Assembly (NCBI GenBank): GCA_947455725.1
Contig: CANGPL010000032.1
Location: 1 to 32,569 of the forward strand
Source: Hyphomicrobiales bacterium
Lineage (GTDB): Bacteria; Pseudomonadota; Alphaproteobacteria; Rhizobiales; Beijerinckiaceae
DNA length: 32,569 bases
Reading direction: 5' to 3'
Position 1 is the first letter of the stretch; the number at the start of each line of letters is the position of its first letter. Shown in pieces: positions 8,460 to 16,949 of this stretch. The notes beneath the pieces are model-generated. The model was not told the origin of the DNA and searched no databases. It saw only the letters and a list, made by a program, of their open reading frames with translations. Made by a program: the position numbers and the translations under genes.

Positions 8460-9800
8460 ATGCGCTTATTAATTGTCGGTCTCATTCAAGGTCAACTTTC
8501 GGCAGCGGCGCGCATTGCGATTGATCGTGGCGTTACAATTACAAATGCGGAAAGCGTTTCGCAGGCGATTGCCGTTATGCGCCTTCGCGGCGCCGATTTG
8601 ATTATGATGGATATATCGATGCCGATCCGTGAATTGATAGCGGCATTAGAGCAGGATCGTATCCGGACACCACTCATTGCTTGTGGTATTGATACGACAC
8701 CGCAAGCAGCGGCTGACGCTATCCGGGCGGGCGCGAAGGAATTCATTCCGCTTCCGCCCGACCCTGAATTAATCGCGGCCGTCCTAAGTGCGGTTGCCAA
8801 TGAGAAGCAATCGATTGTCTGGCGTGATCCAGCGATGGAAAAAATCGTTCAGATGGCGGAGACCTTTGCTAAATCTGACGCTTCGATTTTAATCACGGGA
8901 GAAAGCGGAACCGGCAAAGAAGTTATTGCGCGCCATATTCACGAACGGTCACGCCGTGCATCGAAGCCGTTCGTATCGGTTAACTGCGCCGCTATTCCCG
9001 ATGCCCTCCTTGAATCGGAATTATTCGGACATGAGAAAGGTGCCTTCACTGGCGCATCCGGCCGCAGAATTGGAAAATTTGAAGAGGCGGATGGCGGCAC
9101 CTTATTATTGGATGAAATTTCGGAGATGGATCCACGCCTGCAGGCCAAACTTTTGCGCGCCTTGCAAGAGCGCGTGATTGATCGGGTAGGCGGATCAAAA
9201 CCGGTGCCTGTTAACATTCGTATCTTGGCGACGTCGAACCGAAACATGGCAGAAGAAGTAGCGAAGGGAACATTTCGGGAAGATTTGTTCTACCGCCTTA
9301 ACGTCGTCAATATAAGAGTTCCCGCCCTTCGTGAAAGACCGCAAGACATTGTCGCACTGGCGGGATATTTTGTCGAAAAATATTCGGCGCTCAATCAGAT
9401 ATTAAATTTAAAATTGACGGCGGATGCCAAGCGGCTTTTGCTAAGCTCGCAGTGGAAGGGCAATGTTCGCGAGCTTGAAAACGTGATTCATCGTGCCGTT
9501 TTGTTGGCAAGCGGAAGTGAAATTGGTACAGAGGAAATCTTAATCGATCAGGTCTCTACCCTTAAGGCACCAATGGATCAGGCTAGTCGCGCTGTGCAAA
9601 CGGCCGAAAGCATAACGAGAAATTTGGTGGGTAAAACAGTGAGTGAAGTTGAACAACATCTTATCTTAGATACACTTGATCATTGTTTGGGCAATCGAAC
9701 ACACGCGGCAAAAATTCTTGGTATTTCCATTCGAACGCTTAGAAATAAATTGAACGAATACGTGGCCGGTGGGATGGTCCTGAGCGATATTCAAAGGTAG
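8460..9800 (+). CDS. flbD: Sigma-54-dependent flagellar transcription activator FlbD
   Basis: FlbD activates late sigma-54 flagellar promoters and in Caulobacter represses fliF. The 446-residue product has a receiver-like N-terminal domain (about 1-115), an AAA+ domain with Walker A GESGTGKE, the sigma-54-contact loop GAFTGA, Walker B GGTLLLDEISEMD and the sensor stretch REDLFYRLNVV, and a C-terminal Fis-type helix-turn-helix (THAAKILGISIRTLRNKLNEY). The receiver keeps D51 and K93 but lacks the usual acidic pair near residue 8 (MRLLIVGLIQG), consistent with activation not depending on ordinary phosphorylation; in Caulobacter it depends on FliX, which is not seen here. It is the last gene of the fliF operon. 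Matching ftr-like sites and a sigma-54 promoter precede fliK. Confidence 0.93.
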   Translation: MRLLIVGLIQGQLSAAARIAIDRGVTITNAESVSQAIAVMRLRGADLIMMDISMPIRELIAALEQDRIRTPLIACGIDTTPQAAADAIRAGAKEFIPLPPDPELIAAVLSAVANEKQSIVWRDPAMEKIVQMAETFAKSDASILITGESGTGKEVIARHIHERSRRASKPFVSVNCAAIPDALLESELFGHEKGAFTGASGRRIGKFEEADGGTLLLDEISEMDPRLQAKLLRALQERVIDRVGGSKPVPVNIRILATSNRNMAEEVAKGTFREDLFYRLNVVNIRVPALRERPQDIVALAGYFVEKYSALNQILNLKLTADAKRLLLSSQWKGNVRELENVIHRAVLLASGSEIGTEEILIDQVSTLKAPMDQASRAVQTAESITRNLVGKTVSEVEQHLILDTLDHCLGNRTHAAKILGISIRTLRNKLNEYVAGGMVLSDIQR

Positions 9801-9809
9801 TTTTGGCTG

Positions 9810-10700
9810 TCAATAATTTGAATAAAAATCCTTTAATAAATACCGCCATGCCGCGATTACCGCCCTCTCCTCGCCATCCGACGCTTTACCTGTTGCGTAT
9901 TGTGCGACCGTATGGGCTGCGGCCGCATAGGGTTCAAAATTTCCGGTTCGGCGAACAAGTTCTGCAGAGCCACTGACCCGCCATGTTTCTTGAATTGGGT
10001 TTTGATCGGCAAGATAACCGAAAAAGTCCCGCATAAGGCAATCTTGATATTTTTGATCTTTTCTACGGTGTGCGGCTTTGCTCATAAATTCCAGACCCAA
10101 CGTATCAATAAGCGCGCCCGATATTGGAACCGAATGAACGGCGCGCCATACACGCGTTACCCGGCAGATTACGAATAAATTTTTCCGTTCAATCGGATCC
10201 AGTTGTAAAAAGGCGTGACCGGCGAAATTGGGTTGGATACGCCGCCATCCATCGGAAAATAAGTCATCTGGAAATCCCATATCGCCGGATTTCATCCAAA
10301 AATAGGGACGAACATCAATGATCGTTCCCTTATTGAGGGTAACGGCAATCGAACGGCTGACGGGGCGTCTTTCTATCATTGGGAAGCGCTGACTAAGTTT
10401 AAGATAGATTTCGTTTATAAACTGATTTGATTGTTTGGCCGGCGGTAAAAACTCGTTCGGCATTTCGTAGGTTATGTTGAAATCGCTTAAGCCTGAAACG
10501 GCCGTTTCGCGACTCCATGAGCCCATCAAAGAAACACGCGAAAAATCAGGTTTTCCCGGCCAATAAAGCTCATCAAGATATTCGATGACGGGAGCGGCCA
10601 CATCGCGAAAACGGGCAGCTTCGCCTTCCACGCCATCTAGGCGTGAGCGAAGATCACGAAAAGCGTCGACGAGAATATCTAATCGCATGGCTTGTTCCAT
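9810..10700 (-). CDS. Probable CD-NTase-like (SMODS/OAS-type) nucleotidyltransferase-fold protein
   Basis: No closely named homologue is recognised, but the layout matches the cGAS/DncV-like nucleotidyltransferase superfamily. A helical N-terminus leads to GSWSRETAVSGLSDFN (residues 60-75), equivalent to the GS...DxD active-site motif. A third acidic strand GTIIDVRPYF (D129) follows, then a GFPDD...GWRRIQP segment, a helix ending RVTRVWR and an ISGALIDTLGLEF segment resembling the conserved C-terminal core of CD-NTases. The second acid of DxD is Asn (N75), so catalysis may be lost or altered. ATG at 10700 has AGGCGA upstream; an upstream TTG (10706) and an ATG at 10688 are alternatives. The gene stands alone on the reverse strand between flbD and flhA with no CBASS-type effector beside it. 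Function unknown; the fold assignment is a motif-based inference. Confidence 0.68.
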   Translation of the reverse strand: MEQAMRLDILVDAFRDLRSRLDGVEGEAARFRDVAAPVIEYLDELYWPGKPDFSRVSLMGSWSRETAVSGLSDFNITYEMPNEFLPPAKQSNQFINEIYLKLSQRFPMIERRPVSRSIAVTLNKGTIIDVRPYFWMKSGDMGFPDDLFSDGWRRIQPNFAGHAFLQLDPIERKNLFVICRVTRVWRAVHSVPISGALIDTLGLEFMSKAAHRRKDQKYQDCLMRDFFGYLADQNPIQETWRVSGSAELVRRTGNFEPYAAAAHTVAQYATGKASDGEERAVIAAWRYLLKDFYSNY

Positions 10701-10765
10701 TATCAATGTCGCCTAATAAAATCACATAATTCTATAAATTACGTTACGTTATAATTTTAAAATTT

Positions 10766-10780
10766 TTAACCAATTGATAA
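10766..10780. promoter_or_regulatory. CtrA-box candidate upstream of flhA
   Basis: TTAACCAATTGATAA reads TTAA-N7-ATAA, seven of eight matches to the CtrA consensus TTAA-N7-TTAA. It lies about 77 bases before the flhA ATG, in the very AT-rich divergent gap (10701-10856) shared with the CD-NTase-like gene. flhA is a known class of early, CtrA-dependent flagellar gene in Caulobacter. Binding is inferred. Confidence 0.55.
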
Positions 10781-10856
10781 CCATAATCCGGCAGACTTTT
10801 ATTAGAAATGGTGTGTCTTTGATCGAGGCTCAATCGTTAAAAGTGATGGATACAGA

Positions 10857-13007
10857 ATGAGTACTATTGAGCCCGCGACATCAACAGCAGCCGTCAACCC
10901 GATCTTCGGATTCAAAGGCAATTTAAATTTCGGCGACATAAGACGTTTTAGCCAGCGCTCGGATTTACTGCTCGCAATAGCCGTCATGGGGATCATCGTC
11001 TTATTGATCGTCCCCTTACCTGCGATGGCCTTAGATTTAATGCTGGCGGTATCGATTACCCTATCGGTTCTCATATTACTGACCTCCTTGTTTATTGAAG
11101 CACCACTCGAATTCTCAGCATTTCCAACGGTGCTGCTTATCGCAACCATGTTGCGCTTGGCGTTAAACGTTGCGACCACTCGCCTCATTTTATCAAAAGG
11201 TCATACGGGACCCGCCGCTGCGGGTCATGTGATTGAGGCCTTCGGTAATTTCGTTATGAGCGGCAATTTTGTGATCGGTATTGTCGTTTTTGCGATCCTT
11301 TTGATTGTCAATTTTATCGTCATTACAAAGGGTTCGGGCCGTATTGCTGAAGTTGCTGCCCGCTTCACCTTAGATGCGATGCCGGGCAAGCAAATGGCCA
11401 TTGATGCTGAACTTGCAGCGGGTCATATCGATGAAAAAGTTGCCCGTGCGCGACGTAAGCAATTGGAAGATGAATCTTCCTTCTTTGGTGCGATGGATGG
11501 CGCGTCAAAATTTGTGCGCGGCGACGCGATCGCCGGCCTCTTGATCACATTTATCAATGTCATCGGTGGCATTATCATTGGCGTTGCACAAGAAGGCATC
11601 AGTTTCGCCGCGGCAGCGAAAACCTACACGCTTTTGACCGTCGGCGATGGTGTTGTGTCGCAAATTCCTGCGCTGATTGTTTCAACGGCTGCAGGCCTTC
11701 TTGTTTCAAAGGCTGGTGTTTCGGGAGCCGCGGATAAGGCACTCGTCAAGCAATTGGCGACGATGCCAAAGGCTTTAGGCCTATCAGCCGGTGTGATTGG
11801 ACTAATGGCGTTTCTTCCAGGCATACCTCTATTGCCTTTTATGGGATTAGCCGTTGGCCTTGGTATCGTCGCTCGTAAATTAAAGCCAGCAACATCAACA
11901 GCCGATCAAGCAGAACAATCCGCTTCGACTGAAATAGGTTCTGGTCAAGTTTCAGAGCTAGAGACAGAAGAGCGCGAGCTAAGTGAAGCAAGGCGGTTGG
12001 ATGAGCTTAGAATTGAAATCGGTTATGGTTTGATGTCGCTTATTAATGGCGGCAAGGGCGATGATCGGCTTACCGAACAAATCAAAGCGCTGCGTCGAAA
12101 TTTGGCATCGGAAATTGGCTTTGTTATGCCACCCGTTCGTATTCTTGATAATGTGATGATGCCCGGTAACTCCTATTCAATCCGATTGAAAGAAATAGAA
12201 GCTGGAACCGGACAAGTTTATCCGGGTCAATATATGGCAATGGATCCATCCGGCGCGCAGGTTAAATTGCCGGGCATTCATATGCTTGAGCCTACTTTCG
12301 GCCTGCCTGCAACGTGGATTGAGAGCACTTTGAAAGAAGATGCGCAATTACAAGGCTATACGGTTGTTGACGCGTCCACCGTTATTACAACGCATCTAAC
12401 GGAGATCATTAAGGCTAATATTGGCGAACTTCTTGGCTATGCCGATGTTCAAAAATTGCTGCGTGATTTGCCAAAGGAACACACCGACCTCGTGAAAGAT
12501 CTCGTTCCATCGCAAATTCAAATGACGACGATACAACGCGTCCTTCAAGGTCTATTGGCGGAGCGTGTTTCAATCCGCGATCTGGGTACGATCATTGAGG
12601 GTATTGCTGATGCGGTGGGCATGACCAAAAGCACGCGCGATATTATTGAAATTGTTCGTCAGAGACTATCGCGGCAATTATGCGCCCAGCATACCAATAG
12701 CCAAGGGCAATTACCGATTATTTCACTTTCGCCGCAATGGGAGACGATTTTTGCCGAGACCATTGTCGGGCATGGGGATGATCGCCATCTCGCGATGCAA
12801 CCCTCGAAATTATCTGAATTTGCGATGCTTGTGCGCGAGCGTTTCGATGATGCCGCACGGCAGGGCGAAATTCCGGCACTGGTTACATCCGCCCATGCCC
12901 GTCCATTTGTTCGTGCGATTGTTGAACGGTTCCGGCGTGAAACACCGGTATTATCGCAGGCCGAAATACATCTCCGGACACGGTTAAAAACCGTTGGATC
13001 GATTTAA
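10857..13007 (+). CDS. flhA: Flagellar export gate protein FlhA
   Basis: FlhA is the large inner-membrane component of the flagellar type III export gate, coupling proton flow to export. The 716-residue product has about eight membrane helices in residues 35-340, including the family signature around LRLALNVATTRLILSKG and the FHIPEP-type cytoplasmic loop between helices (SGRIAEVAARFTLDAMPGKQMAIDAEL). A charged linker (350-385) and a soluble C-terminal domain follow, ending ETPVLSQAEIHLRTRLKTVG. Length is normal. It is separated from the fliF-flbD operon by the reverse-strand CD-NTase-like gene and so must have its own promoter; a CtrA-box candidate is present. Its stop overlaps the stop of the opposing gene. 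Confidence 0.96.
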   Translation: MSTIEPATSTAAVNPIFGFKGNLNFGDIRRFSQRSDLLLAIAVMGIIVLLIVPLPAMALDLMLAVSITLSVLILLTSLFIEAPLEFSAFPTVLLIATMLRLALNVATTRLILSKGHTGPAAAGHVIEAFGNFVMSGNFVIGIVVFAILLIVNFIVITKGSGRIAEVAARFTLDAMPGKQMAIDAELAAGHIDEKVARARRKQLEDESSFFGAMDGASKFVRGDAIAGLLITFINVIGGIIIGVAQEGISFAAAAKTYTLLTVGDGVVSQIPALIVSTAAGLLVSKAGVSGAADKALVKQLATMPKALGLSAGVIGLMAFLPGIPLLPFMGLAVGLGIVARKLKPATSTADQAEQSASTEIGSGQVSELETEERELSEARRLDELRIEIGYGLMSLINGGKGDDRLTEQIKALRRNLASEIGFVMPPVRILDNVMMPGNSYSIRLKEIEAGTGQVYPGQYMAMDPSGAQVKLPGIHMLEPTFGLPATWIESTLKEDAQLQGYTVVDASTVITTHLTEIIKANIGELLGYADVQKLLRDLPKEHTDLVKDLVPSQIQMTTIQRVLQGLLAERVSIRDLGTIIEGIADAVGMTKSTRDIIEIVRQRLSRQLCAQHTNSQGQLPIISLSPQWETIFAETIVGHGDDRHLAMQPSKLSEFAMLVRERFDDAARQGEIPALVTSAHARPFVRAIVERFRRETPVLSQAEIHLRTRLKTVGSI

Positions 13008-13954
13008 GGTTTTGACTGTCTCTTATGGAGGGCATCCATAAGCCGTTGCCGTTCAAAAAACAGAACGACAATACAGGCAAAGGCTAATGGAATAAGGAGA
13101 TAAAGCAGGCGGAACACCAACAGCGCGGCCACAACATCGGCGGAATTAAGTCCGGGCATTGATTTCAAAAAAACCAATTCAAGAACGCCCAAGCCACCGG
13201 GTGCATGCGACAACAATGCAGCCGAAAACGACGCTAGAAAGGCGGCGAGCACCGATAAAAAATTAACGCCATCAGCGGCAGGCAAGGCGAAATAAATAAT
13301 ACCTGCGGCACCAAGTAACTCGATGGGCGCCGCCAATAATTGACGCAGCACAATTGCGGGGCGCGGATAAAACAATTCGAACTTGCCAATTTTTAAGGGG
13401 CGGAAATGCATCAGCGAGCCAATTATATAAAGGCCAACAAAGCCGAGCATTCCAACGCCAACAAGTCGCTCACTCCATGCTGGAACGCCGGTCGCGACGG
13501 CAAAAAAATCAGGTTCAATGATCAAAACGATCCCGGCCAATAAAACCGTACCGAGCAAAAAGGTGAAAGAGCAAAGAGCAACCAACACACCAATCTCTGC
13601 CGCACTCAACCCCTTTGTTGAATAGGCGCGATACCGAACCGCTGCACCGGATAAAACAGACGCTCCGATATTATGAGATAAAGCATAGGTGGTGAACGAC
13701 ACTAAGGAGATGAATCCCCAGCCAAGCGGCTTTCCAAGATGCAAAAGCGCAATCCGATCATACCAAGCGAGCGCGCCATAGGCGGCGATGGTTGATAAAG
13801 CAGCCAAGAGCCAACGATGCGCCGGTATAGCCGTCAGGCTCTGTAGAATGGCTTCTGCTGACAGGTGATTCAGCTCGCGATAGAGCAACCAACCCGAAAA
13901 AACGACGGCTGCAACCCCAATGATAGGCCAAGCGTAATCAAGAATGCGTTTCAT
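13004..13954 (-). CDS. YbhN/UPF0104 (lysylphosphatidylglycerol synthase transmembrane region) family protein
   Basis: A 316-residue integral membrane protein with about eight hydrophobic helices. It contains the family pattern VSFTTYALSHNIGASVLSG followed by VRYRAYSTKGLSAAEIG, and later LLSHAPGGLGVLELVFL, the conserved HxPGGxGxxE motif. This is the flippase/membrane part shared with MprF but without the aminoacyl-transfer domain, so lipid lysylation is not implied; its substrate is unknown. It converges on flhA with overlapping TAA stops (the two frames share the bases around 13004-13007). No link to flagella is evident. Confidence 0.82.
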   Translation of the reverse strand: MKRILDYAWPIIGVAAVVFSGWLLYRELNHLSAEAILQSLTAIPAHRWLLAALSTIAAYGALAWYDRIALLHLGKPLGWGFISLVSFTTYALSHNIGASVLSGAAVRYRAYSTKGLSAAEIGVLVALCSFTFLLGTVLLAGIVLIIEPDFFAVATGVPAWSERLVGVGMLGFVGLYIIGSLMHFRPLKIGKFELFYPRPAIVLRQLLAAPIELLGAAGIIYFALPAADGVNFLSVLAAFLASFSAALLSHAPGGLGVLELVFLKSMPGLNSADVVAALLVFRLLYLLIPLAFACIVVLFFERQRLMDALHKRQSKP

Positions 13955-14089
13955 AAAGCCCTATCGAGAAATGCCAATAAAAATGCAATAGAGAACAATT
14001 ATGGTCTCCCTGTGACGGCTTTCTTGCACCACCTGCGGGATAACGACAAGGGGCAGGTCGTTAAGGCCGCCGTGAAAGTACGAGTTAAA

Positions 14090-14719
14090 ATGAACAACCA
14101 GGAATTAGACCTCAAGCTGCCCGATAAAAATGGCTATTACGCCCTTCCGCCCGGTAAGCTCGCTACGTTAACGACCTATTATGAACGGCTCGGTCCGTTT
14201 AGCGACGCCATGCCAGAATGGCCAGACACGATATATTTTACCCGTTTGGGACCGAATGACACCGATGCATATCGCCAGCTCTTCAAGCTTGTTGGCGAAA
14301 ATCTCTTATGGGTATCGCGGCTCGCAATTGAGGAAAAGGACCTCATTGGTGTCCTGTCAGATCCCGAGATTGAAGCTTATGCGATCACGCTTAAGGGCGT
14401 ACCTGTCGGCCTATTGGAGATCGATTTTAAGCAGGCGGGTAACGGCGAGATTGTCTATTTTGGCTTAAAATCCGACGCGACCGGCCTAAAGATTGGCCGC
14501 GCTATGATGAATTTGGTCTTTGCGCAGGCAGAACGACGCAAAATCAACCGCGTTTGGCTTCACACGTGCCATTTCGACTCAAGCCATGCACCGCGATTTT
14601 ATGAAAAATTCGGCTTCCGAGCCTATCAATTGGCCGTCGAGATCATGGATGATCCGAGGATTAAGGGTACGTTGCCTAAAGAGGCTGCACCACACATTCC
14701 GCTTATTTTAAGCAAATAG
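14090..14719 (+). CDS. GNAT-family N-acetyltransferase
   Basis: A 209-residue protein with an N-terminal PPGKLATLTTYYERLGP segment and a C-terminal GNAT fold: the acyl-CoA-binding region is around IVYFGLKSDATGLKIGRAMMN, followed by VWLHTCHFDSSHAPRFYEKFGF, the typical last strand-helix. The substrate cannot be predicted. The frame runs open far upstream, into the opposing YbhN-family gene, but ATG 14090 (MNNQELDL) is the most plausible start; GTG 14012 is an alternative and neither has a strong ribosome site. A bidirectional terminator follows directly. Confidence 0.8.
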   Translation: MNNQELDLKLPDKNGYYALPPGKLATLTTYYERLGPFSDAMPEWPDTIYFTRLGPNDTDAYRQLFKLVGENLLWVSRLAIEEKDLIGVLSDPEIEAYAITLKGVPVGLLEIDFKQAGNGEIVYFGLKSDATGLKIGRAMMNLVFAQAERRKINRVWLHTCHFDSSHAPRFYEKFGFRAYQLAVEIMDDPRIKGTLPKEAAPHIPLILSK

Positions 14720-14724
14720 ACGAA

Positions 14725-14749
14725 AAAGGGGCATGGATAATGCCCCTTT
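14725..14749. terminator. Bidirectional Rho-independent terminator between GNAT gene and fliJ
   Basis: A perfect 10-bp stem AAAGGGGCAT / ATGCCCCTTT with loop GGATA, with A-rich and T-rich flanks on the two sides so that it can serve both convergent genes. Confidence 0.88.
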
Positions 14750-14759
14750 ACTTTATTGA

Positions 14760-15173
14760 TTAGGCCCGAGCGAACCGCATTGCGGCGCCTACCCGGTCAA
14801 ACTCCGCTTGTTCGCGGACGGCTTCCATCGCCCGTTCCTTGATTTGCTCGCGGTCGTCCAAAATTTCGAATTTCTTGAGTTCCTCGAAGGCTTGCTCAAG
14901 CTCCGCACGAGCGTCTTCTAATTGTTTGCCGAGATCGTCAGCGGATTGCAAAAGATTATCCCGGCGCTGAATGGCAGCCCGCGCATAGGTCGGGTAAGCA
15001 AAATGGGCCCGATCCGAAATGCCCGCGCGCGCCTCTTCCGATTCGATTTCACGGTCCAAATCCGTCGCCATTCGCTTAAACTCAGCGATCATCGTCTCGA
15101 TTTGGGCAAGCTTCCGCCGCTTTTCATCGACTTGGAAACGCTTTAAGCGCATTAATGCATCACGTGATTTCAT
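14760..15173 (-). CDS. fliJ: Flagellar export chaperone FliJ
   Basis: FliJ is the coiled-coil stalk of the export ATPase complex and escorts empty chaperones. The 137-residue product is almost entirely predicted coiled coil, opening MKSRDALMRLKRFQVDEKRRKLAQIE, a typical FliJ N-terminus, and continuing with heptads (LDREIESEEAR; QLEDARAELEQAFEELKKFE). The start region reads GTG-ATG-ATG (15179, 15176, 15173); the ATG at 15173 has the best spacing from AGGA. It lies 68 bases downstream of fliI in the same direction, the standard fliI-fliJ pairing. Confidence 0.9.
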   Translation of the reverse strand: MKSRDALMRLKRFQVDEKRRKLAQIETMIAEFKRMATDLDREIESEEARAGISDRAHFAYPTYARAAIQRRDNLLQSADDLGKQLEDARAELEQAFEELKKFEILDDREQIKERAMEAVREQAEFDRVGAAMRFARA

Positions 15174-15241
15174 CATCACTTCCTACCCGCTTCTCTCTAC
15201 CCAACCCCGATTTTGGGCCGAGCTTTACAACCTGCCGGCGA

Positions 15242-16600
15242 TCATGAAGCAGCCATGATCTCGGCTAGACGGGTGTAACTATCGCGCATTGAAGTTGACT
15301 CTTTCTTACCTTGGCGAAGAAATTCATCAATTTTTGGAAAAAGTTTTATGGCTTCGTCAACTTCCGGGTTTGAGCCAATCTTATAGGCGCCCAACCGAAT
15401 GAGCTCCTCCATATCACTATACGTCGCAAGAGCCGCCTTCGCTTGCTGAACGATTGGCCAAAATTCGGGGTCGCTTGAGCCCGGCAAAGTACGCGAAATG
15501 GATTTTAGGACATTAATAGCGGGGTATCGCCCGCGCTCGGCAATGGACCGCTCCATAACAATATGCCCATCCAGAATGCCACGAACGGCATCGGCCACCG
15601 GCTCATTATGATCGTCACCATCAACCAAAACGGTAAAAAGGCCCGTAATTGAACCCGCACCGGTCCCCGGCCCAGCGCGTTCAAGCAGACGGGGCAATTC
15701 ACTGAATACGGTTGGGGTGTAGCCCTTTGTGGTCGGCGGCTCGCCCATAGCGAGGCCAATCTCGCGCTGCGCCATAGCAAATCGCGTCACGCTATCCATC
15801 ATGCAAAGGACATCTTGGTCGCGATCCCGGAAATATTCGGCAACCGACAGCGTTAAATAAGCCGCCTGCCGCCGCATTAGGGCGGATTCGTCCGAGGTTG
15901 CGACGATGACGACGGAGCGCGCTAATCCCTCCTCACCCAGATCATCTTGAATGAATTCTTGCACCTCGCGACCACGCTCGCCAATTAGACCGATGACAGC
16001 AACATCGGACTCGGCATTGCGGGCGAGCATGGACAAAAGCACCGATTTTCCAACGCCTGAACCGGCAAATATGCCCATTCGCTGTCCACGGCAGGAGGTT
16101 AAAAACGTATCAAGCACCCGAACGCCGAGTTGCAAAGGCTGCCCGACCCGCCGCCGTGCATGGGCGGCAGGTGGATCCGCCTTAAAGGGCATAAAATGAT
16201 CGCCCTTGCCTAATGGTCCTTTGCCATCAATCGGCTCGCCAAGCCCATTAATGACCCGGCCCAACCAAGAGGTATCGGGCTGAATGCCGCCGACACTGCG
16301 GCGAATTACCGCCCGACAGCCTCGCCCCAAGCCCTCAATGCTTCCGAAGGGCATGACCAGCGCGCGATCACCGGTGACCCCGATCACTTCCGCCGGAATG
16401 ATCGCTCCCGATACATTCTCGATATCCAAACGGCCGCCCACCGGCATCGCATCGACCGGCCCTGCGACTTCGATCAGCAATCCTTTGATGCCGACGACCC
16501 GACCAAAAAGCTCGAAGGGGTCGATTTGCGACAGCGCCTTGGTGAGCGCGGTGATTCGGCCTGATTCGTCTTTTTGCACCTGTGAAATCCCCTCAAACAT
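15242..16600 (-). CDS. fliI: Flagellum-specific export ATPase FliI
   Basis: FliI is the F1-beta-like hexameric ATPase that supports flagellar protein export. The 452-residue product has a beta-barrel N-terminal domain ([19 protein letters not shown]), Walker [32 protein letters not shown], Walker B-type [21 protein letters not shown] and the [25 protein letters not shown] segment diagnostic of type III ATPases. The frame extends upstream to an ATG at 16681 (27 more residues), but 16600 (MFEGISQ) gives the normal family length; neither start has a strong ribosome site. It is divergent from ctrA and heads fliI-fliJ. Confidence 0.94.
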   Translation of the reverse strand: MFEGISQVQKDESGRITALTKALSQIDPFELFGRVVGIKGLLIEVAGPVDAMPVGGRLDIENVSGAIIPAEVIGVTGDRALVMPFGSIEGLGRGCRAVIRRSVGGIQPDTSWLGRVINGLGEPIDGKGPLGKGDHFMPFKADPPAAHARRRVGQPLQLGVRVLDTFLTSCRGQRMGIFAGSGVGKSVLLSMLARNAESDVAVIGLIGERGREVQEFIQDDLGEEGLARSVVIVATSDESALMRRQAAYLTLSVAEYFRDRDQDVLCMMDSVTRFAMAQREIGLAMGEPPTTKGYTPTVFSELPRLLERAGPGTGAGSITGLFTVLVDGDDHNEPVADAVRGILDGHIVMERSIAERGRYPAINVLKSISRTLPGSSDPEFWPIVQQAKAALATYSDMEELIRLGAYKIGSNPEVDEAIKLFPKIDEFLRQGKKESTSMRDSYTRLAEIMAAS

Positions 16601-16949
16601 CGCTTTGGACAGCTTCCAGCCGAAGATTGACCAAAAATAATTTTCGAGTCCGCTTGTTAAGTGATTCGGCCTCGACAACATGAGTCAAATGAATCACTTA
16701 ATTCCTTTTCTTAAAGTTAAAATTAAGCATATTTTTGGTAATTTTCTTTCATTTTTTCAATAATTTATGGCGATTTTTGGATGAACGTAAAAATCCCTCT
16801 TGCAGGCATGAATCACCATTTGTTAACCATTGCGCGTTAAAAATTTTAATCATTCGGTAGCGGACAAAATCCGCACTTTGTTTCGTCGGGGGCGACGGAA
16901 TAGAGCAGGCCGAAGAGCGAGTTTGACCAGGGACGTAAGGACTAAAACC
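16601..16949. promoter_or_regulatory. ctrA-fliI divergent control region, GANTC-rich
   Basis: About 350 bases without a supported gene. It holds CcrM-type GANTC sites at 16646, 16663, 16682, 16691 and 16810 (two more, 16553 and 16563, lie just inside fliI). A TTAACCAT octamer matching a CtrA half-site lies at 16823-16830, 9 bases after the GAATC at 16810, and another TTAA follows at 16837. Further TTAA tetramers stand at 16698, 16711, 16717 and 16723, none with exact N7 spacing. In Caulobacter the ctrA P1 promoter is controlled by GANTC methylation and CtrA autoregulates, so this is probably the ctrA promoter region. The open frame running from 16830 into ctrA is upstream leader, not protein. 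Confidence 0.6.

Noticed and set aside
9810-10856. A complete CBASS defence operon
   Set aside because: Only the nucleotidyltransferase-like gene is present; neighbours are flagellar, and the active site is altered.
16698-16726. Canonical CtrA box among four TTAA tetramers before fliI
   Set aside because: None of the pairs has exact N7 spacing; kept only as a description of the control region.
16830-16949. 40-residue N-terminal extension of CtrA
   Set aside because: CtrA proteins begin MRVLLIEDD; the extension is leader DNA containing regulatory motifs, and ATG 16950 has a good ribosome site.
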